DNA from: Kryptolebias marmoratus
Taxonomy: Eukaryota; Chordata; Actinopteri; Cyprinodontiformes; Rivulidae
Assembly: GCF_001649575.2 (NCBI RefSeq)
Contig: NC_051445.1
Coordinates: forward strand, 7,710,408-7,774,407
Direction of reading: 5' to 3'
DNA length: 64,000 bases
The translations under genes and the position numbers were made by a program. Below the pieces are notes generated by a model. That model was not told the DNA's origin and searched no databases. It was given only the letters and a program-made list of their open reading frames with translations. Of the stretch, positions 1 through 11,549 are shown piece after piece (position 1 is the first letter of the stretch; every line of letters begins with the position of its first letter).

Positions 1-1355
1 TCACCACAATATGATATAGTTCTGCCGCTTCACGTTTACCCGGTTGCCATAGTTACCAAACGCCGAAGGTGTCACAGCAAGATAACCCAAGGAGGCATTC
101 ACAGATCACCTGAATTCAGCTTGCTTCACATTTATGTGCTTTCCTTACAGTGGTTTGATTTATTTGTTTTCCTGTTGTGCAATTCTATGAGAATACAAAT
201 AATCTGCAACATTTTAGAGATGGTAGAAGAATGAAAACCTCTCAATCTATAATAATCTATTGTGCTAGTATAATCTCAAACATAAAATGTTTTTTATTTG
301 ATATTTTCCTGGTTAATAGTCAAAAAGGCTCATGCACAACGAAGAGCAGAATTGCGACAACACCACCAACCTTGGAGATGTAAATGATAAGAGAAAAAAA
401 ACCCATCTTGATTCTATGAATTACTGAGCCAGTGACTGTACTTGCAGACTTAGAGGATAATGGGAAAGTAATTGGTGGCACACTTTATAATTGAAGGGAA
501 AGAGATTGAACGCAGAGGTGGAAAATGACTTATGTTCAAAGAACTGTGTAAAATAAGAAAAAGGAAAATCTAGACAAGTTGAAGTATGTAGCACTCAGTG
601 ACAAAAGAGAAAGCAAGACTGTGATAAAGACTGAACAAGGGAGGGAGTGAGAGATAGGCACTGAAGGTAGATGTCAGAGGGTTGGATACATCCATTAGCC
701 TTGCTTGCTCCTGGCTCAATCCTGCAATACACTCCCCTCCCCAATTCAAGCTATGAGCGAGAGAGACAGGGCTGGCACTAAGCCAGACTGGCACCAACTT
801 CAAACATAGAGTACGCTCAACCTCAGCGGCTTACATCAGCCCTGCTAAAGGAAGAAGTAGAGGAGGACAGATGGATTGATGGAAATGAAAGTGAGAGGAT
901 TGATGTGCAGAAGGAGGATCTCTCAAGACTGAGTCTCAGGTTATTTCAGGTTGGATGAGGCTGACAGGGTCTTGCTTCATGCCAGATGTGGCTGTCCCTG
1001 AAAATTATTATGGTTTTGAGTAAGCTCTAAATTTTTGACTGGTTACACAGGCAGTTGACTACCTACAATACTTCAGATTTTTATACCTAATAATAAACAA
1101 AAAAGCAGTTTGGCAATTTGGTAGAATTTTCTTTGACACTACATGTATAAACTCAATGTTTAGTGAAAGTTGCAACTGTGATTAGCTTTACCTACATTGA
1201 TGAGTCATATGTTTGATTATTTTTTTCCCCCAGGAATTTTCTTTAATCTGGTCTAAATTTCATAAATTTGTATTTACATAAGAAAAGTTGTATGTGTAGT
1301 AATAGTGTACTTCATCCTTTATTCACTTGCTGTTTTTGTTTTCATTTTTCAACAG
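1..1355 (+). other. 3' end of an intron of the FOXO gene
   Basis: This stretch precedes the coding exon and ends in a pyrimidine-rich tract and CAG at 1353-1355, a good splice acceptor. FOXO genes have a long first intron that splits the forkhead domain at exactly this point, so the first coding exon should lie upstream of the window. No other coding signal is seen here; the short ORFs are chance openings. Confidence 0.85.
1336..1355 (+). other. splice acceptor of the FOXO C-terminal exon
   Basis: A T-rich tract followed by CAACAG ends at 1355, and the next codon is AAT (Asn) of NSIRHN in phase 0. This is the conserved FOXO exon junction, the same point at which known PAX3-FOXO1 fusions join FOXO1. 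Confidence 0.9.
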
Positions 1356-3026
1356 AATTCCATTCGGCACAACCTTTCCCTCCACACACGGTTTATTCGG
1401 GTGCAGAATGAGGGGACAGGGAAGAGTTCTTGGTGGATGCTGAACCCAGATGGTGGAAAGATGGGCAAGGCCCCTCGGCGACGAGCAGTCTCCATGGACA
1501 ACAGTACTAAATACCTGAAAAGCAAAGGTCGGATAAGAGGCAAGAGGGTAGGCCGTCCTGGGATTGGAGCAGGATCTGTTGTAGTGGGTCTCCAAAGCTC
1601 CCCAGACAATAGTAGCCCATCACAGAAAGCTCTCCCAGGATCTGGAGGATCATCGGGGACAGATGGAGAGTTTGATGCTTGGGCAGATCTTCATTCCAGG
1701 GCTAGTTCATCAGCCTCCACCTTGAGTGGGCGTCTGTCTCCTATTCTTGCTGAGGGTGAACCAGAGGAACCAGAGGAAGGTGGCTTATCCTGTTCCACCT
1801 CTCCTCACCTTTACCCATCACCAACCAGTGCCCGCTCTCCATCCATGGGGGCAGGAAATCATTGTCCTCCCCTTGAGCAGCTGCCTCAGCTGGCTAACTT
1901 AACAGGTGCCATAAGTTTAGATGAGCATATGGTGGAAGATGGTTATCATCTTCATCGTCAACAACAGCAGCATCCAGCTGTTGGCAGACATAAGCACCAA
2001 ACGGCTGTGTATCACTACAATTCTGGAATGAAGGGGCAGGGCTCCTATGGTGCAGGTGTCTACAGTGCAACAAGCTTGGGAATGCTACGTCATCACTCAC
2101 CAATGCAGACTATTCAGGAGAACAAGCCAGCCAGTTTCTCTGGAACCACACGGGCATACTCCAACACAAATGCTCTTCAGAGTTTACTAACTGGTGGTTC
2201 TGCTTGTCAACAGTACTGTTCCAAAGACATGATTATGGGACAGGAGAGGGAAGGTCATCCTATGATTGGTCAAACCCGTAATGGAGTAGGATCCAACCAT
2301 CACAACCACCAACCTGTCCACCACAATGGACGTCATAGCCATAACAGAACTCACAATCATACTTCTAGTCATAATCATAACAATGTAACCAACCACAACT
2401 CACCTCACAGCCTCGCTCACAATGGTCACAGCCTCAACAGGAGCCATACCCACACACCACCAAGAGCCGCATCTCTGACCCCACGTGGAAACAGCAATCA
2501 GTTACAGACTTATAATCACAAAGCCCCCTACTTGTACAGTCCCCCATCCCATGCCCATCTCCCTGCATCTACTACCCTTCCCCCTAACCCTGCAGGTATG
2601 CTTGACATGCCCCAGGACTCATGTCATATGGCTTCTACCCCACACCCTCGTCACAATCATTATCCAGACTCACAAAACCAGGGCATGACTAATGGACTGT
2701 ACCACCATGGCCAAGGGATGGGTAATAGTAGTGTTGGTAGCAACTATCATGGCTATCACCAGCCTCACCTCCATGAGAGACTACCAGCTGACCTTGACAT
2801 TGACATGTTCCATGGTAGCTTGGACTGTGATGTGGAGTCTATCCTCCTCAATGATATTATGGACTCTGGGGAGGAGATGGACTTTAATTTTGATTGCTCT
2901 CTTGCCCAGGGGGTGGGCATTGGCATGGGGATGGGAATGGGTGTGACTATGGGCATGGGAATGGGAATGAGTGGTCTGGCTGGTCCGCAGCAAGCCCACA
3001 GCAACCAGAGCTGGGTACCTGGCTAA
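1356..3026 (+). CDS. foxo6: FOXO-family forkhead transcription factor, C-terminal coding exon (FOXO6-like, partial)
   Basis: FOXO proteins are nuclear DNA-binding regulators that AKT phosphorylation sends to the cytoplasm. The exon encodes 556 residues, numbered here from Asn1 at 1356. Residues 1-10 (NSIRHNLSLH) are the forkhead recognition helix; wing 2 and a basic NLS follow. RRRAVS (41-46, Ser46 at 1491) is the second AKT site. The third AKT motif is degenerate: HSRASS (113-118) has His where FOXO1/3 have Arg. SPMQTIQENKP (248-258) is the conserved block 2 seen in FOXO3. Residues 313-369 are unusually His/Asn-rich. The acidic transactivation segment runs from LPADLDIDMF (476) to DFNFD (509-513). 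A Gly-Met repeat (519-538) and terminal NQSWVPG follow. The upstream ATG at 1305 lies in intron; the true start is in an earlier exon outside the window. The C-terminus and weak third AKT site favour FOXO6, from memory of the family; FOXO3 is the alternative. FOXO identity is near certain, the paralogue less so. Confidence 0.93.
   Translation, partial: NSIRHNLSLHTRFIRVQNEGTGKSSWWMLNPDGGKMGKAPRRRAVSMDNSTKYLKSKGRIRGKRVGRPGIGAGSVVVGLQSSPDNSSPSQKALPGSGGSSGTDGEFDAWADLHSRASSSASTLSGRLSPILAEGEPEEPEEGGLSCSTSPHLYPSPTSARSPSMGAGNHCPPLEQLPQLANLTGAISLDEHMVEDGYHLHRQQQQHPAVGRHKHQTAVYHYNSGMKGQGSYGAGVYSATSLGMLRHHSPMQTIQENKPASFSGTTRAYSNTNALQSLLTGGSACQQYCSKDMIMGQEREGHPMIGQTRNGVGSNHHNHQPVHHNGRHSHNRTHNHTSSHNHNNVTNHNSPHSLAHNGHSLNRSHTHTPPRAASLTPRGNSNQLQTYNHKAPYLYSPPSHAHLPASTTLPPNPAGMLDMPQDSCHMASTPHPRHNHYPDSQNQGMTNGLYHHGQGMGNSSVGSNYHGYHQPHLHERLPADLDIDMFHGSLDCDVESILLNDIMDSGEEMDFNFDCSLAQGVGIGMGMGMGVTMGMGMGMSGLAGPQQAHSNQSWVPG
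2910..2969 (+). repeat. coding Gly-Met minisatellite in the FOXO C-terminus
   Basis: Imperfect GGNATG hexamers encode alternating Gly and Met (residues 519-538), with one GVT interruption. It lies between the conserved acidic transactivation motif and the conserved NQSWVPG end, so it looks like a lineage-specific expansion by slippage. Confidence 0.85.
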
Positions 3027-3100
3027 ACAAACAAACAAACAAACAAACAAACAAACAAACAAACAAACAAACAAACAAACAAACAAACAAACAAACAAAC
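3025..3100 (+). repeat. (AAAC)19 microsatellite starting inside the stop codon
   Basis: Nineteen uninterrupted AAAC units start at the second base of the TAA stop (3024-3026). It is the first part of the 3'UTR. On the complementary strand it produces an artefactual Leu-Phe-Val-Cys repeat ORF. Confidence 0.97.
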
Positions 3101-5460
3101 AGTCCTTCCTACTTTCAAACAGGACAACCCTACTCATGAAGCACTGTGCGCAACTGTGACATTCCTGACTTTAAACAAAGACTATAGGACCAACACCCCC
3201 AATGTCTCTTTGTTGTCTTGACAGTTATTCTGTCACCCCTCCTCTTTTGATCCCTTTTCTTACTGAGAGATCTAGTTCATGTCAGTTTAAGTTTTTTCTT
3301 GTATCAGCTGTACTGTGATGACAATCTCTCAGCTGTGCTTGCCCGGCATCGCTTCTCATCTACCATGAGAACTGAACTCTGAATGCACTTTATTGCAAGT
3401 GGGTCACATCTCACGGTGCAATGCCTTCACAGAGCAGCTCAGGCAGAGTTTGGCAGCTTGGCATGTTTTATAAGGTGGCTGTTGCATTTGTCTTGAACAA
3501 ATAAGGACGTCCTCTTATAAAAGTGTCAGAACTAGAAATTAAACAAAAAAAATCTTCATTTTTCAATTGCTGGGTAACTCGCATTCAGTGTTATGTTTGA
3601 ACTATAGACATGGCCTCTTCCCCAATTTACTAAACTTTTTACCAAATTTAAAATAGAAATGGACACATATTTTGACACTGGGTTTATTGTATCTTTTTTG
3701 TTAAATTGGTCACCATTTACCTATTTACATTTAACAAATAAATTAATTTGCTTCTTTCTAAGTTCCAGCAGACATGTTATTTATATCTGCCTGTGTTTAG
3801 TCCTTGGTGCTTTGACTTTTCTTTTTGATGTAACATTTTGTAAATGCCCCTTTGCCATTGGTTAGAGAATATTGCCATCATGTCATTAAAAGAATGCTAT
3901 CATTAGTGGCTAGCATGCAATTTGGTGAATTAAACATATCACCTTGTTTCACCTGAGCTTTTTGTACCAGTATGTCTTCCCATCTCTCTGTCTGCTGGTG
4001 GAGACAAAGTGACCATTCCTCACACCAAGCCATTAATGCTGCTTGATTGAAATTCAACATCTTGCTTTTAATCTCCAAAGTGTTGCAGCAGCATTGTGTC
4101 ATTATTGAGACTCTTAACGTGTTGTCCTTTCTTGCTCACCCTTGCTGTCCTGACCATTGCTGTCTCTTCAATGTAATGCACCAAAAGCACTGAGACATAT
4201 TGGTGATTAACTTCAAGTCACTCTGCCTGCTGTCCTGCTCTGAGAAGGGTCAATGTCACTGTCCACTTGCCTGCTCAAAAAGGGTAATAACAAAGTAAAA
4301 GATGGAGACTAAGAACAAATACCTGTTGCAGTAAGATCTGTCAGCCTCAGTTTTAATGCTCTTTGGATGTGTGTATGAAAATTAGTAGTGTATTCATATC
4401 GTAAATCATCTGCATTATCTGTGTTATGTTTCCATGTTTTCAATACTTATACCTTCAGCTTCAAATTATCAAACAGGTGCAAAGGGAGAGATATAGGGAG
4501 AAAATAAGCAGCCAGTCTGAGTGGCACGAGTTTACATCAACCAGGGTGGTAAATCAACACAATCATCAACATCTAGTTTATGTGTGTTTATTCTGTTGTC
4601 TTGTAGTTGTTGTTATTGTATTTTTTAAACTCAAAGGGCCAACAAAGACTGAGGAGTAAGGATTGAATCCATTGGTGAAACAATGTTGGTATAGTGCAGT
4701 ATGACCTTCCTGAGCTCCAATAGCAAGCATCCCCTCCCATATGTGCTCTGCTCAGTTGTTTCTGTGTTTGTGAGTGGGGTATGCGCAGCTTATTTTTCAC
4801 TGGCCTTGAGAGAGAGGTAAAAAGAGCACACCCCTATTCTCTACTTTCCTCAAGGAGATTTTCCACTCTCTGGTCACCGTACAAAGAAAAATGTGGTGGA
4901 GTTGAGGGTGGACTGGGGGTTATTTATACAGCCAAAGGTCAAGCACGGCACAGACTATCAGACCCATTATTGAGGTAAATGTGTTTATTTCAGGCCCTTT
5001 AGCTGCGCTAGTTCCAGTTAATCTTTGTGGAAAATGCGTGGAATTTTATAAGTACCCAGGCCTCACAAAGCAGTAATGTTATATTCTATGCTACAGACAT
5101 TTAGCAATCCATGCTACTGGAAAGAGAGCTATATATGATGTCTAATTTTCTTATATTTATTTATGAAAGAGATTGGTCTTTGTCATTCCTAAATGTGATA
5201 GTTGTTTGAGTCAAATCTTGTTCTTTTTCTCTCTTTCTCTTGCGCTCTCTCTTTCTTTATCTTTTTTTTTTAAAGATGACTCTCTCCCTTTGCCCATTTT
5301 ACTGACTTTTATTTTGTATAAAATCTATATATTAAAAAAATGTACAATAGTTTTTAAAAATCTCAAAAGATTATCAGTTTTGTTGTCTATTTCTTTTTTT
5401 AAAAGAATGTATCTGATCATCCGGTGACTGTTAAATAAATGAAATTTAAAGAAAAACACA
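3027..5460 (+). other. probable 3'UTR of the FOXO gene
   Basis: The stretch follows the stop codon without another coding feature. It is T-rich with CT tracts near 5220-5280. Candidate poly(A) hexamers are AATAAA at 3737-3742, ATTAAA at 3885-3890 and AATAAA at 5434-5439. Only the last has a clear GT-rich downstream element (5461-5482). A UTR of about 2.4 kb would be ordinary for a FOXO gene. The end is inferred; a non-coding last exon cannot be excluded. Confidence 0.45.
5434..5439 (+). terminator. candidate poly(A) signal AATAAA for the FOXO transcript
   Basis: A canonical hexamer is followed about 25 bases on by a GT-rich stretch, the usual cleavage arrangement. The AATAAA at 3737 is a possible shorter-isoform signal with a weaker downstream context. 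Confidence 0.4.
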
Positions 5461-7942
5461 ATGTCTGTTGTTACATTTGTATGAGGAACACTGTTTTGAA
5501 TTTCTTTCTTTCCAAGAAAACACAACAAAGTGACCCTTTCTCTTACAATTTTGATCTTCAGTTTAATTTTTCAGAGCTTATATGTGCTTGTCATGTGCTA
5601 TTTTTGTCTTGTGCTTGTATACAATAACTGGCAGAATGAATGCATGTGAGATGCTTGTTAATTTATTTCTTTGTTTTGTAGTTTGCTTCACTTTTAATAC
5701 AGAACTCCTCTCACATGAGGGTGACAAACAATGTTGGTAGTCATATTTGATTGGGCAACATGTCACTGTGTGGGAGGCTGAAGGAGTGGTAGCAAAAGGG
5801 AAAAAAATGAAGGAGAAAAACAGTATTGTATGCATGTTGGGAAGTATTCCCGCCACAAGAGAAGCCATGAGAATAAATGTTTGTGCGTGTGAGAGATACT
5901 TCCTGACAAAAAGACAAAAACAAGGATGCTACCACAGAGCCAAAAAGAGTTGCCCAAAATAAAATAGGTTTGTGTGTGTCATAAGGCTTGTTATGGGCTG
6001 CGAATCAGTATAGGTTGGCCACAGCTGTCCGGGTCCCATTGGAGGCGTTTTCACAGGAGGAGCGTGCAGCGCTACAGCGCCATACTGCCAGGCCCCAGGG
6101 GAGCCCCCGCCTTTATACACACACAGACACACAGAGAGAGACATAGACAGACACCAAATGTTTGCGCACACACATTTGAAAATACCATAATTTCACACAT
6201 TCACACAAAGAAGTGCACAGCTCAGTTACAAAACCACACACACGCACACACACACCCTCAAACAGATATTTCTCACTTAGATGTACACTTTTAATTGACT
6301 CTGCTTGGCAAATCTTCTCTGTAGGGAAAAAAAGTGAGAAGTAGAGAGAAAGAGAACAACAAAGGTGTTGAAAGAAGTCGCCAAGCAGCATATATTTATC
6401 GCTAAAGATGTCCGACAAAAAAAATAAAAAATAACAAAAAAAAAAACACAATTAAATAATGGTTTGCATAGTTAAGAGGTGTGATGTCCTCAAGCACAGT
6501 TCACTGACTTTATAAGATGTTTTATAATTCCATAATTAGGCCGAACTGAGTGTAACTGAGATCGAGAGCCTGGCGTAAGGCCAAAGTCTCGCTCTTCTTT
6601 GTCTGTCTCCTGAGAAACAAAGATTTCAGGGCAGACAGGAAGGCAGCTCAGTCCAGGTGCGGTGCCTCGGGGACGTTCTGCTCTTCTGTTCCTCATTATC
6701 AGAGAGGCAGAGAGATTCTGAGTTACAGTGCCATTATTCATCCACTCAAGCATCTGGGAGCAGGTCCTTCTTTGGCTGGTGTGGCGATACTGATGCAGAG
6801 ACCGCCCTTGGAGCTGTAAGGGCTGGCTGGGGACACTGTTAACTGCTAACAGACAGACCCAGCCAGGCAAGACTCCAGGGTGCACGTGTCCTTGGGAACT
6901 TCGGAGGATTCAGCGCTTCTCACTTTCCAGCTAAGCTGCAAAGTAAAGAACTGTTACATCTCAAAAATAAAGAAATTGTTAATTATGATCCATGCACAAG
7001 GTATATCTAAAAGGTAATTTTGGTGCAAAGGTTACATAGGTGATATGAGCATGAAGACACAGTGAATTAAGATATTCTAGACAAAATCATTTTACTGAAC
7101 ATGTTGCAGGGTTATCTTGAGGATTCCAAAGACTTTCCGCCAGACTGACTCCATATGGGAAAAGATTTCAGAGGGAACAAAACCACCAGGAAAAAAAGGA
7201 GAGAGGGTGGGGTGACATGTTGAATGTAAAATCCAAACCAACAGGTTTTAGCAGCATCCGGCTCTGCCCCAAACAAGAACGAAGGCAACTGAAAACCTGA
7301 GATTTTGAAAATGACGTAGTGTGTTTGTGTGTTCTGTACTTCTTTGATTAATCATTTTAACTTTAGTGGTATGGTGCGTAACATTCAACACGTCCAACAC
7401 AGGGCCTAATCAAAGTTAAATGTCAAATTATTTTTATAGCACTTAAAAAAACAGACTAAAGTTCTATGCAATTAAGCCAAAAAGCCACCAAAAATAAAGG
7501 GTTAATGAATAAAACTGTACAATAAAAAGTACAATAGTAGTAGAACAAGAGTAACAGAACACCAAAAGGAATAAAAACATAACAATATAGACGACATATA
7601 AGATCTGTTAGGTTTAATATTTTACCAAAGTTTTCCGTGATCACTTGACATATCGAGTGCCAAACACAAGAATGCAAACAAGGCAGTAAATAGTAAATAT
7701 AGATAGTGTGGGGGTGAAATAGTTCAGCGTGTTGCAATTAATTGTGTAAACTGACCCAAAGCAACAACAGCTGTGTCACTCTTCAGCTTCCCAAAGGACA
7801 AGAAAGTTTGATGGATGTGGTTAGTTTAGCTCCTGGTGAAAATTACAACCCATAGTCTGGTGACTGACTGTGTAGTTAACGTTTTGAAGAGGACCACCTG
7901 AAATACAAACCTTTAATAGAAGAACCACCGCCTCACGCCATC
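5461..7942. other. gene-free stretch downstream of the FOXO gene
   Basis: No supportable exon. It holds a GC-richer patch at about 5990-6120, CA-rich tracts at 6113-6260 and a non-repetitive block at about 6490-6920 that could be regulatory. ORFs here are short and low-complexity. Confidence 0.6.
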
Positions 7943-7990
7943 GGACCGGCGCCTGCCTAGGTATCTGGATGGGAAACTCCTTGAAGACTG
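7943..7990 (+). repeat. possible 5S rRNA-derived fragment (SINE3-type head or 5S pseudogene)
   Basis: The block around GCCTG..TAG-TA-CT-GGATGGGA resembles the internal promoter half of 5S rRNA (GCCTGGTTAGTACTTGGATG). The upstream half of 5S is not recognisable. A 5S-derived SINE remnant is plausible, since fish have such elements, but chance similarity over about 40 bases cannot be excluded. Confidence 0.3.
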
Positions 7991-10639
7991 TCTGACATGA
8001 ATATAAAGCTTGCGGGCTCCCCTTGCAAAATGTGGGGCTCGAGTTCCTGACAGCATCACTTCAGTGTACTCCAGTATTCAAAATACAAATGTTTTCAAAG
8101 TGTTACTCTTGTTGCTTCTTCTTCTGCTTCCATTTTCCCTCATAAACACTGCGACAGTAAGCTCCTCAGTGCCACAGCTGGCCCCGCCACCTTCTATGTC
8201 ACCCACCACAGAGGTAACATCGCCCACACAATTACCCCACTTCAGGATTTTGAAGCAAAACCTCTAAAAACATGCATGTCATCACCATTTTAAATTGAAA
8301 AAAATGGAACATTTGAGTGTTTTANAAAAAAAAAAAAAAAAAAAATACCATGAAAATTCATTATTTTTATATTTTATTTCATTTCTCCTTTAAAGTCTGA
8401 GTCAGACTCATATGGAGAGGTACACTATTCTACTGATTTAGAAAAGGCCCTGCAAAGACCCAAACACCTTCATAATATAAGAGAATAAAACCAAATATAT
8501 GATAAACATCAAAAAATTTTGCAAAAAATGCAAATATCCTAATATTATTTATTTATTTGTCGGTTTAAAAATCGTTTTTCCTAAATAACTGATGATATGG
8601 AAACAAACAAGAAACCAAAACAGAGACAGAACACATTTAGTAAAGTTTGAGGCACAACCCAAAACCCTAGAAGAGGACTAAGACAGTTGAAAATGGCTAT
8701 CATTTGGGGGAAAACAAACAAACAAACAAACAAAAAAATCCCAACAACAACTTGCTATTATCTCTACTATCAAAGGAAGTAACAGGATCAAGAATATTGC
8801 CCCCCCAAGAAAGTGTTGGAGCCCAGGCAGAGGGGCAGTGTTAGAAGAGGTTGTCAGAAAGACCCCTGAGGACTGTGTGTTAAAAACAGGGTTAAAGCTT
8901 TGGGACTCTGCAGCACCTGGACAATAGTCAGACTCAAACATGATATAACTGAGGTGAAGAATTTACTGAAACTTTTCTTTCAACACAACAATGACAACTT
9001 TTTTGTGCTGAACCACATAAATAAAAAAGCATTAAAAAAAACATTATAAGCACTGATGGCTGTTTTAATATTGAAGACAAAATACATAATTTCAATGACT
9101 CAGACAAAGCATATGAATGCACAAATTTTAAGTTTCCATAAACCACTTGTACATCACGGGGGCCTTTGCACCATTTTAAATGACTGATATTTTTTCCAAC
9201 TGATGTAAACAAACCTTATGGCACAGCAATCATTAATGTAAGTAATAAAAGACCTGTCAGTGAGTTCAGGAGTAACACACCATTTCTTTTGGTTATGACT
9301 TTTCTGTTGCTGCATCTGCTAACAGGAATGTAGCAAATAAAATTGATGAAGTTATTTTTGAAATCAACTTTATATTAGATATTTTGACATAACATTATGC
9401 ATGAATTGAATATTTTATTATAAAGTTTCAAGACCAGTCTTTTTGAAATGTCAAACAATATGGTAAATACCGTGCTTTGTAACAATATTTATCCTCAAAA
9501 AACAATTATATTGCATCAGATCATTATGAATTGCATATTTTTCTACAAATAAGTTGCATTCGTTTGATTTAAATTTGCAAATTAGAAAATAATGTGGACA
9601 TTTTTGTTCTTTCAGCAGTAATGCATACTGCTTTTCTGACTGTTCCCCTTGATAAATCAATACAGAAGTGTCCTTCAGTGTCAGTTTTCAACATTTGGTT
9701 GTACTGAAAGGGTGAATATCTGTGCTGTCATTCATCACACGGTATTAAAGCTCCCATGTGTGAGATGTAGTGGCATCTAGCAGAACTAATTGCAAATTTC
9801 CACCAACAATACTTACTCCCAAACCACAATGGCCTCGTAAAATTTCAAAAGCTGGATCTACAGACAATGTTAGATTTAGACTTCTATGCTTTTATCAAAG
9901 CAGAGGAGCTAAATGTCACTTAATGAAACTATAGCATTGTGAAATAGTGTATTTAAAAACTAAATTCTGTGACACTGATCATGATATCTCTGTTCATGAA
10001 CTCATAAGTAACTCTTGAAAAAAAAGTTTAACTTCTCTTTATTGAATTTCACAAATTGTTAAACATTTCTGTTGGAGCCAGCTTGCTGGGTAAACTGTTG
10101 GAAAACTTTTTTTTTTGCAATATGTTGTATGAAAAAAAACTCTTCAGATTTACACTTATGAACAAATGAGCTTAGATACAATTGTGTTTATTAGAAGTCT
10201 ACTCAAAAGTATTTTGGTTTTGGGTTAAAAGCAAACATTTAATGCAATGTATTTTATGAAAGCAAATTATTAATATTTGACACTATGATCAAATAGCATT
10301 TCAGAGCTTGCAGTATTTCTTTAGAATAAAGGTAAAATGCAAAATAAACCACACTAATTGGGTATATTGGCCCTGTGATGGTCCTAATGTTCTGTAACCT
10401 GAGCTCTAGTTTCCTTTTTGCAAAGCCAACAGACCACTTTCTAATGCAGGCATATTAACTGTAACAGTACTGATGGCTCAGTTCTCAGAATCTGTTTGAT
10501 GCACAAATACATCTTTTAACTGGAATATGACCATCATTTCATAATTTAAAACTCCTGCTTTAAAAAATATATATTACAGTTATTTGATTATTGCCAGCTC
10601 ACAGCTAACAGCAAAAGGGCAATAATGTTTTCACCCATG
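7991..10639. other. gene-free, AT-rich stretch
   Basis: No exon, RNA gene or recognised transposon is visible. One undetermined base (N) lies at 8325, at the start of a 20-base A run, which suggests an assembly or sequencing uncertainty. A short AAAC-type tract lies near 8711-8735. Confidence 0.6.
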
Positions 10640-11035
10640 TCTGCGTGTGTGCATGTGTGTGTTCATTATCAAAATATCCCATAAACCAGGTGACAAATTA
10701 TAAATTGGATAAACATCTACAGCTGACTGCAATGTTTGGAGTCAAACCCATTCAAGATGGCTGCCACAGCTAAGTGGCATTTGCAAACACAAAATTGGCA
10801 ACAACTCAGCCAGTTTTACAGATATTGAGCTAAAATTTGGTGTGTTAGTGTTAGTAGCTAAGAGTTTTTCCCAGCACATACCTCATGTGCTAACTGACTG
10901 TGAGATCTGTTCTTAAAACTTTGCCATTAACTGCGGAGTGAAATGTGTCTTTCTGTTTGCATTTTATCTTTTGTACCAATGGACAGATTTTGATGAAACT
11001 TTCAAAAACCAATTATTGGTATCACATCTATTTGT
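10640..11035 (+). repeat. dispersed repeat family A, copy 1
   Basis: Contains the family landmarks in order: 'aaaatatc..ataaacca', 'gagtcaa..ttcaagatggctgccacagct', 'caactcag..ttttacagatattgagctaaaatt', 'aaaactttgcc', then the start of a second unit ('accaatggacagattttgatgaaact'). No palindromic end is seen, so the copy is truncated. Confidence 0.75.
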
Positions 11036-11249
11036 GCCTTGAATTAAAAGAAAAATTATTTCACCCTTTTTATGATTTATAATCTCTACCTTCAAAACAG
11101 TGTGTTCACTTATATAAATAACTGTTTACGTATGGCTTCAGATGTAATGAAGGCCAAGAATTTGCACTATAATGTAACTAATTGCAAGCTGAACTAATAG
11201 CAACTCTGAAACCTAACTTGATCATTTTAAAAGCATTAATAAAACTTTA

Positions 11250-11549
11250 TACTGGGTGCAGGATTGCCTTCAGCCTGGGTCCTTTCTGTCTGAGGTTTGC
11301 ATGTTCTCTCTGTGCATGGGGTTTTCAACAGGTACTCTGGTTTCCCCCACTGACCACAAAATACACGTTAGGTTAACTGGTAACTCTGAATTGTCCCTAG
11401 GTGTGAGTGAGACTGAATGGTTGGTGGCCCTGTTATGGACTTGCGACATGTCCTGGGTGTATTCTGCCTCTGACCGCTGAAGATAGGCACCACCTTCCCC
11501 CCCAACCCTGCACAGAAAAAGAGGGTAAAGCAAATGGATGGATGGATAA
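11250..11549 (+). mobile_element. ATGG-tailed fish retrotransposon/SINE-like repeat, copy 1
   Basis: Starts in 'gcctgggtcctttctgt', runs through 'gtttgcatgttctct', 'aggttaactggtaactctgaattgtcc', 'ggccctgttatggact', and ends in repeated ATGG units at 11534-11546. This arrangement is a very common dispersed repeat in teleosts; I do not assign it to a named family. The two ORFs across it are not genes. Confidence 0.8.

Noticed and set aside
1305..1355. In-frame ATG upstream of the FOXO exon
   Set aside because: It lies in intron; the similarity to FOXO starts exactly at the splice acceptor, and the real start is in an upstream exon.
2781..3137. Minus-strand 118-codon ORF with a Leu-Phe-Val-Cys repeat
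   Set aside because: It is the antisense translation of the (AAAC)19 tract and the Gly-Met coding repeat, not a gene.
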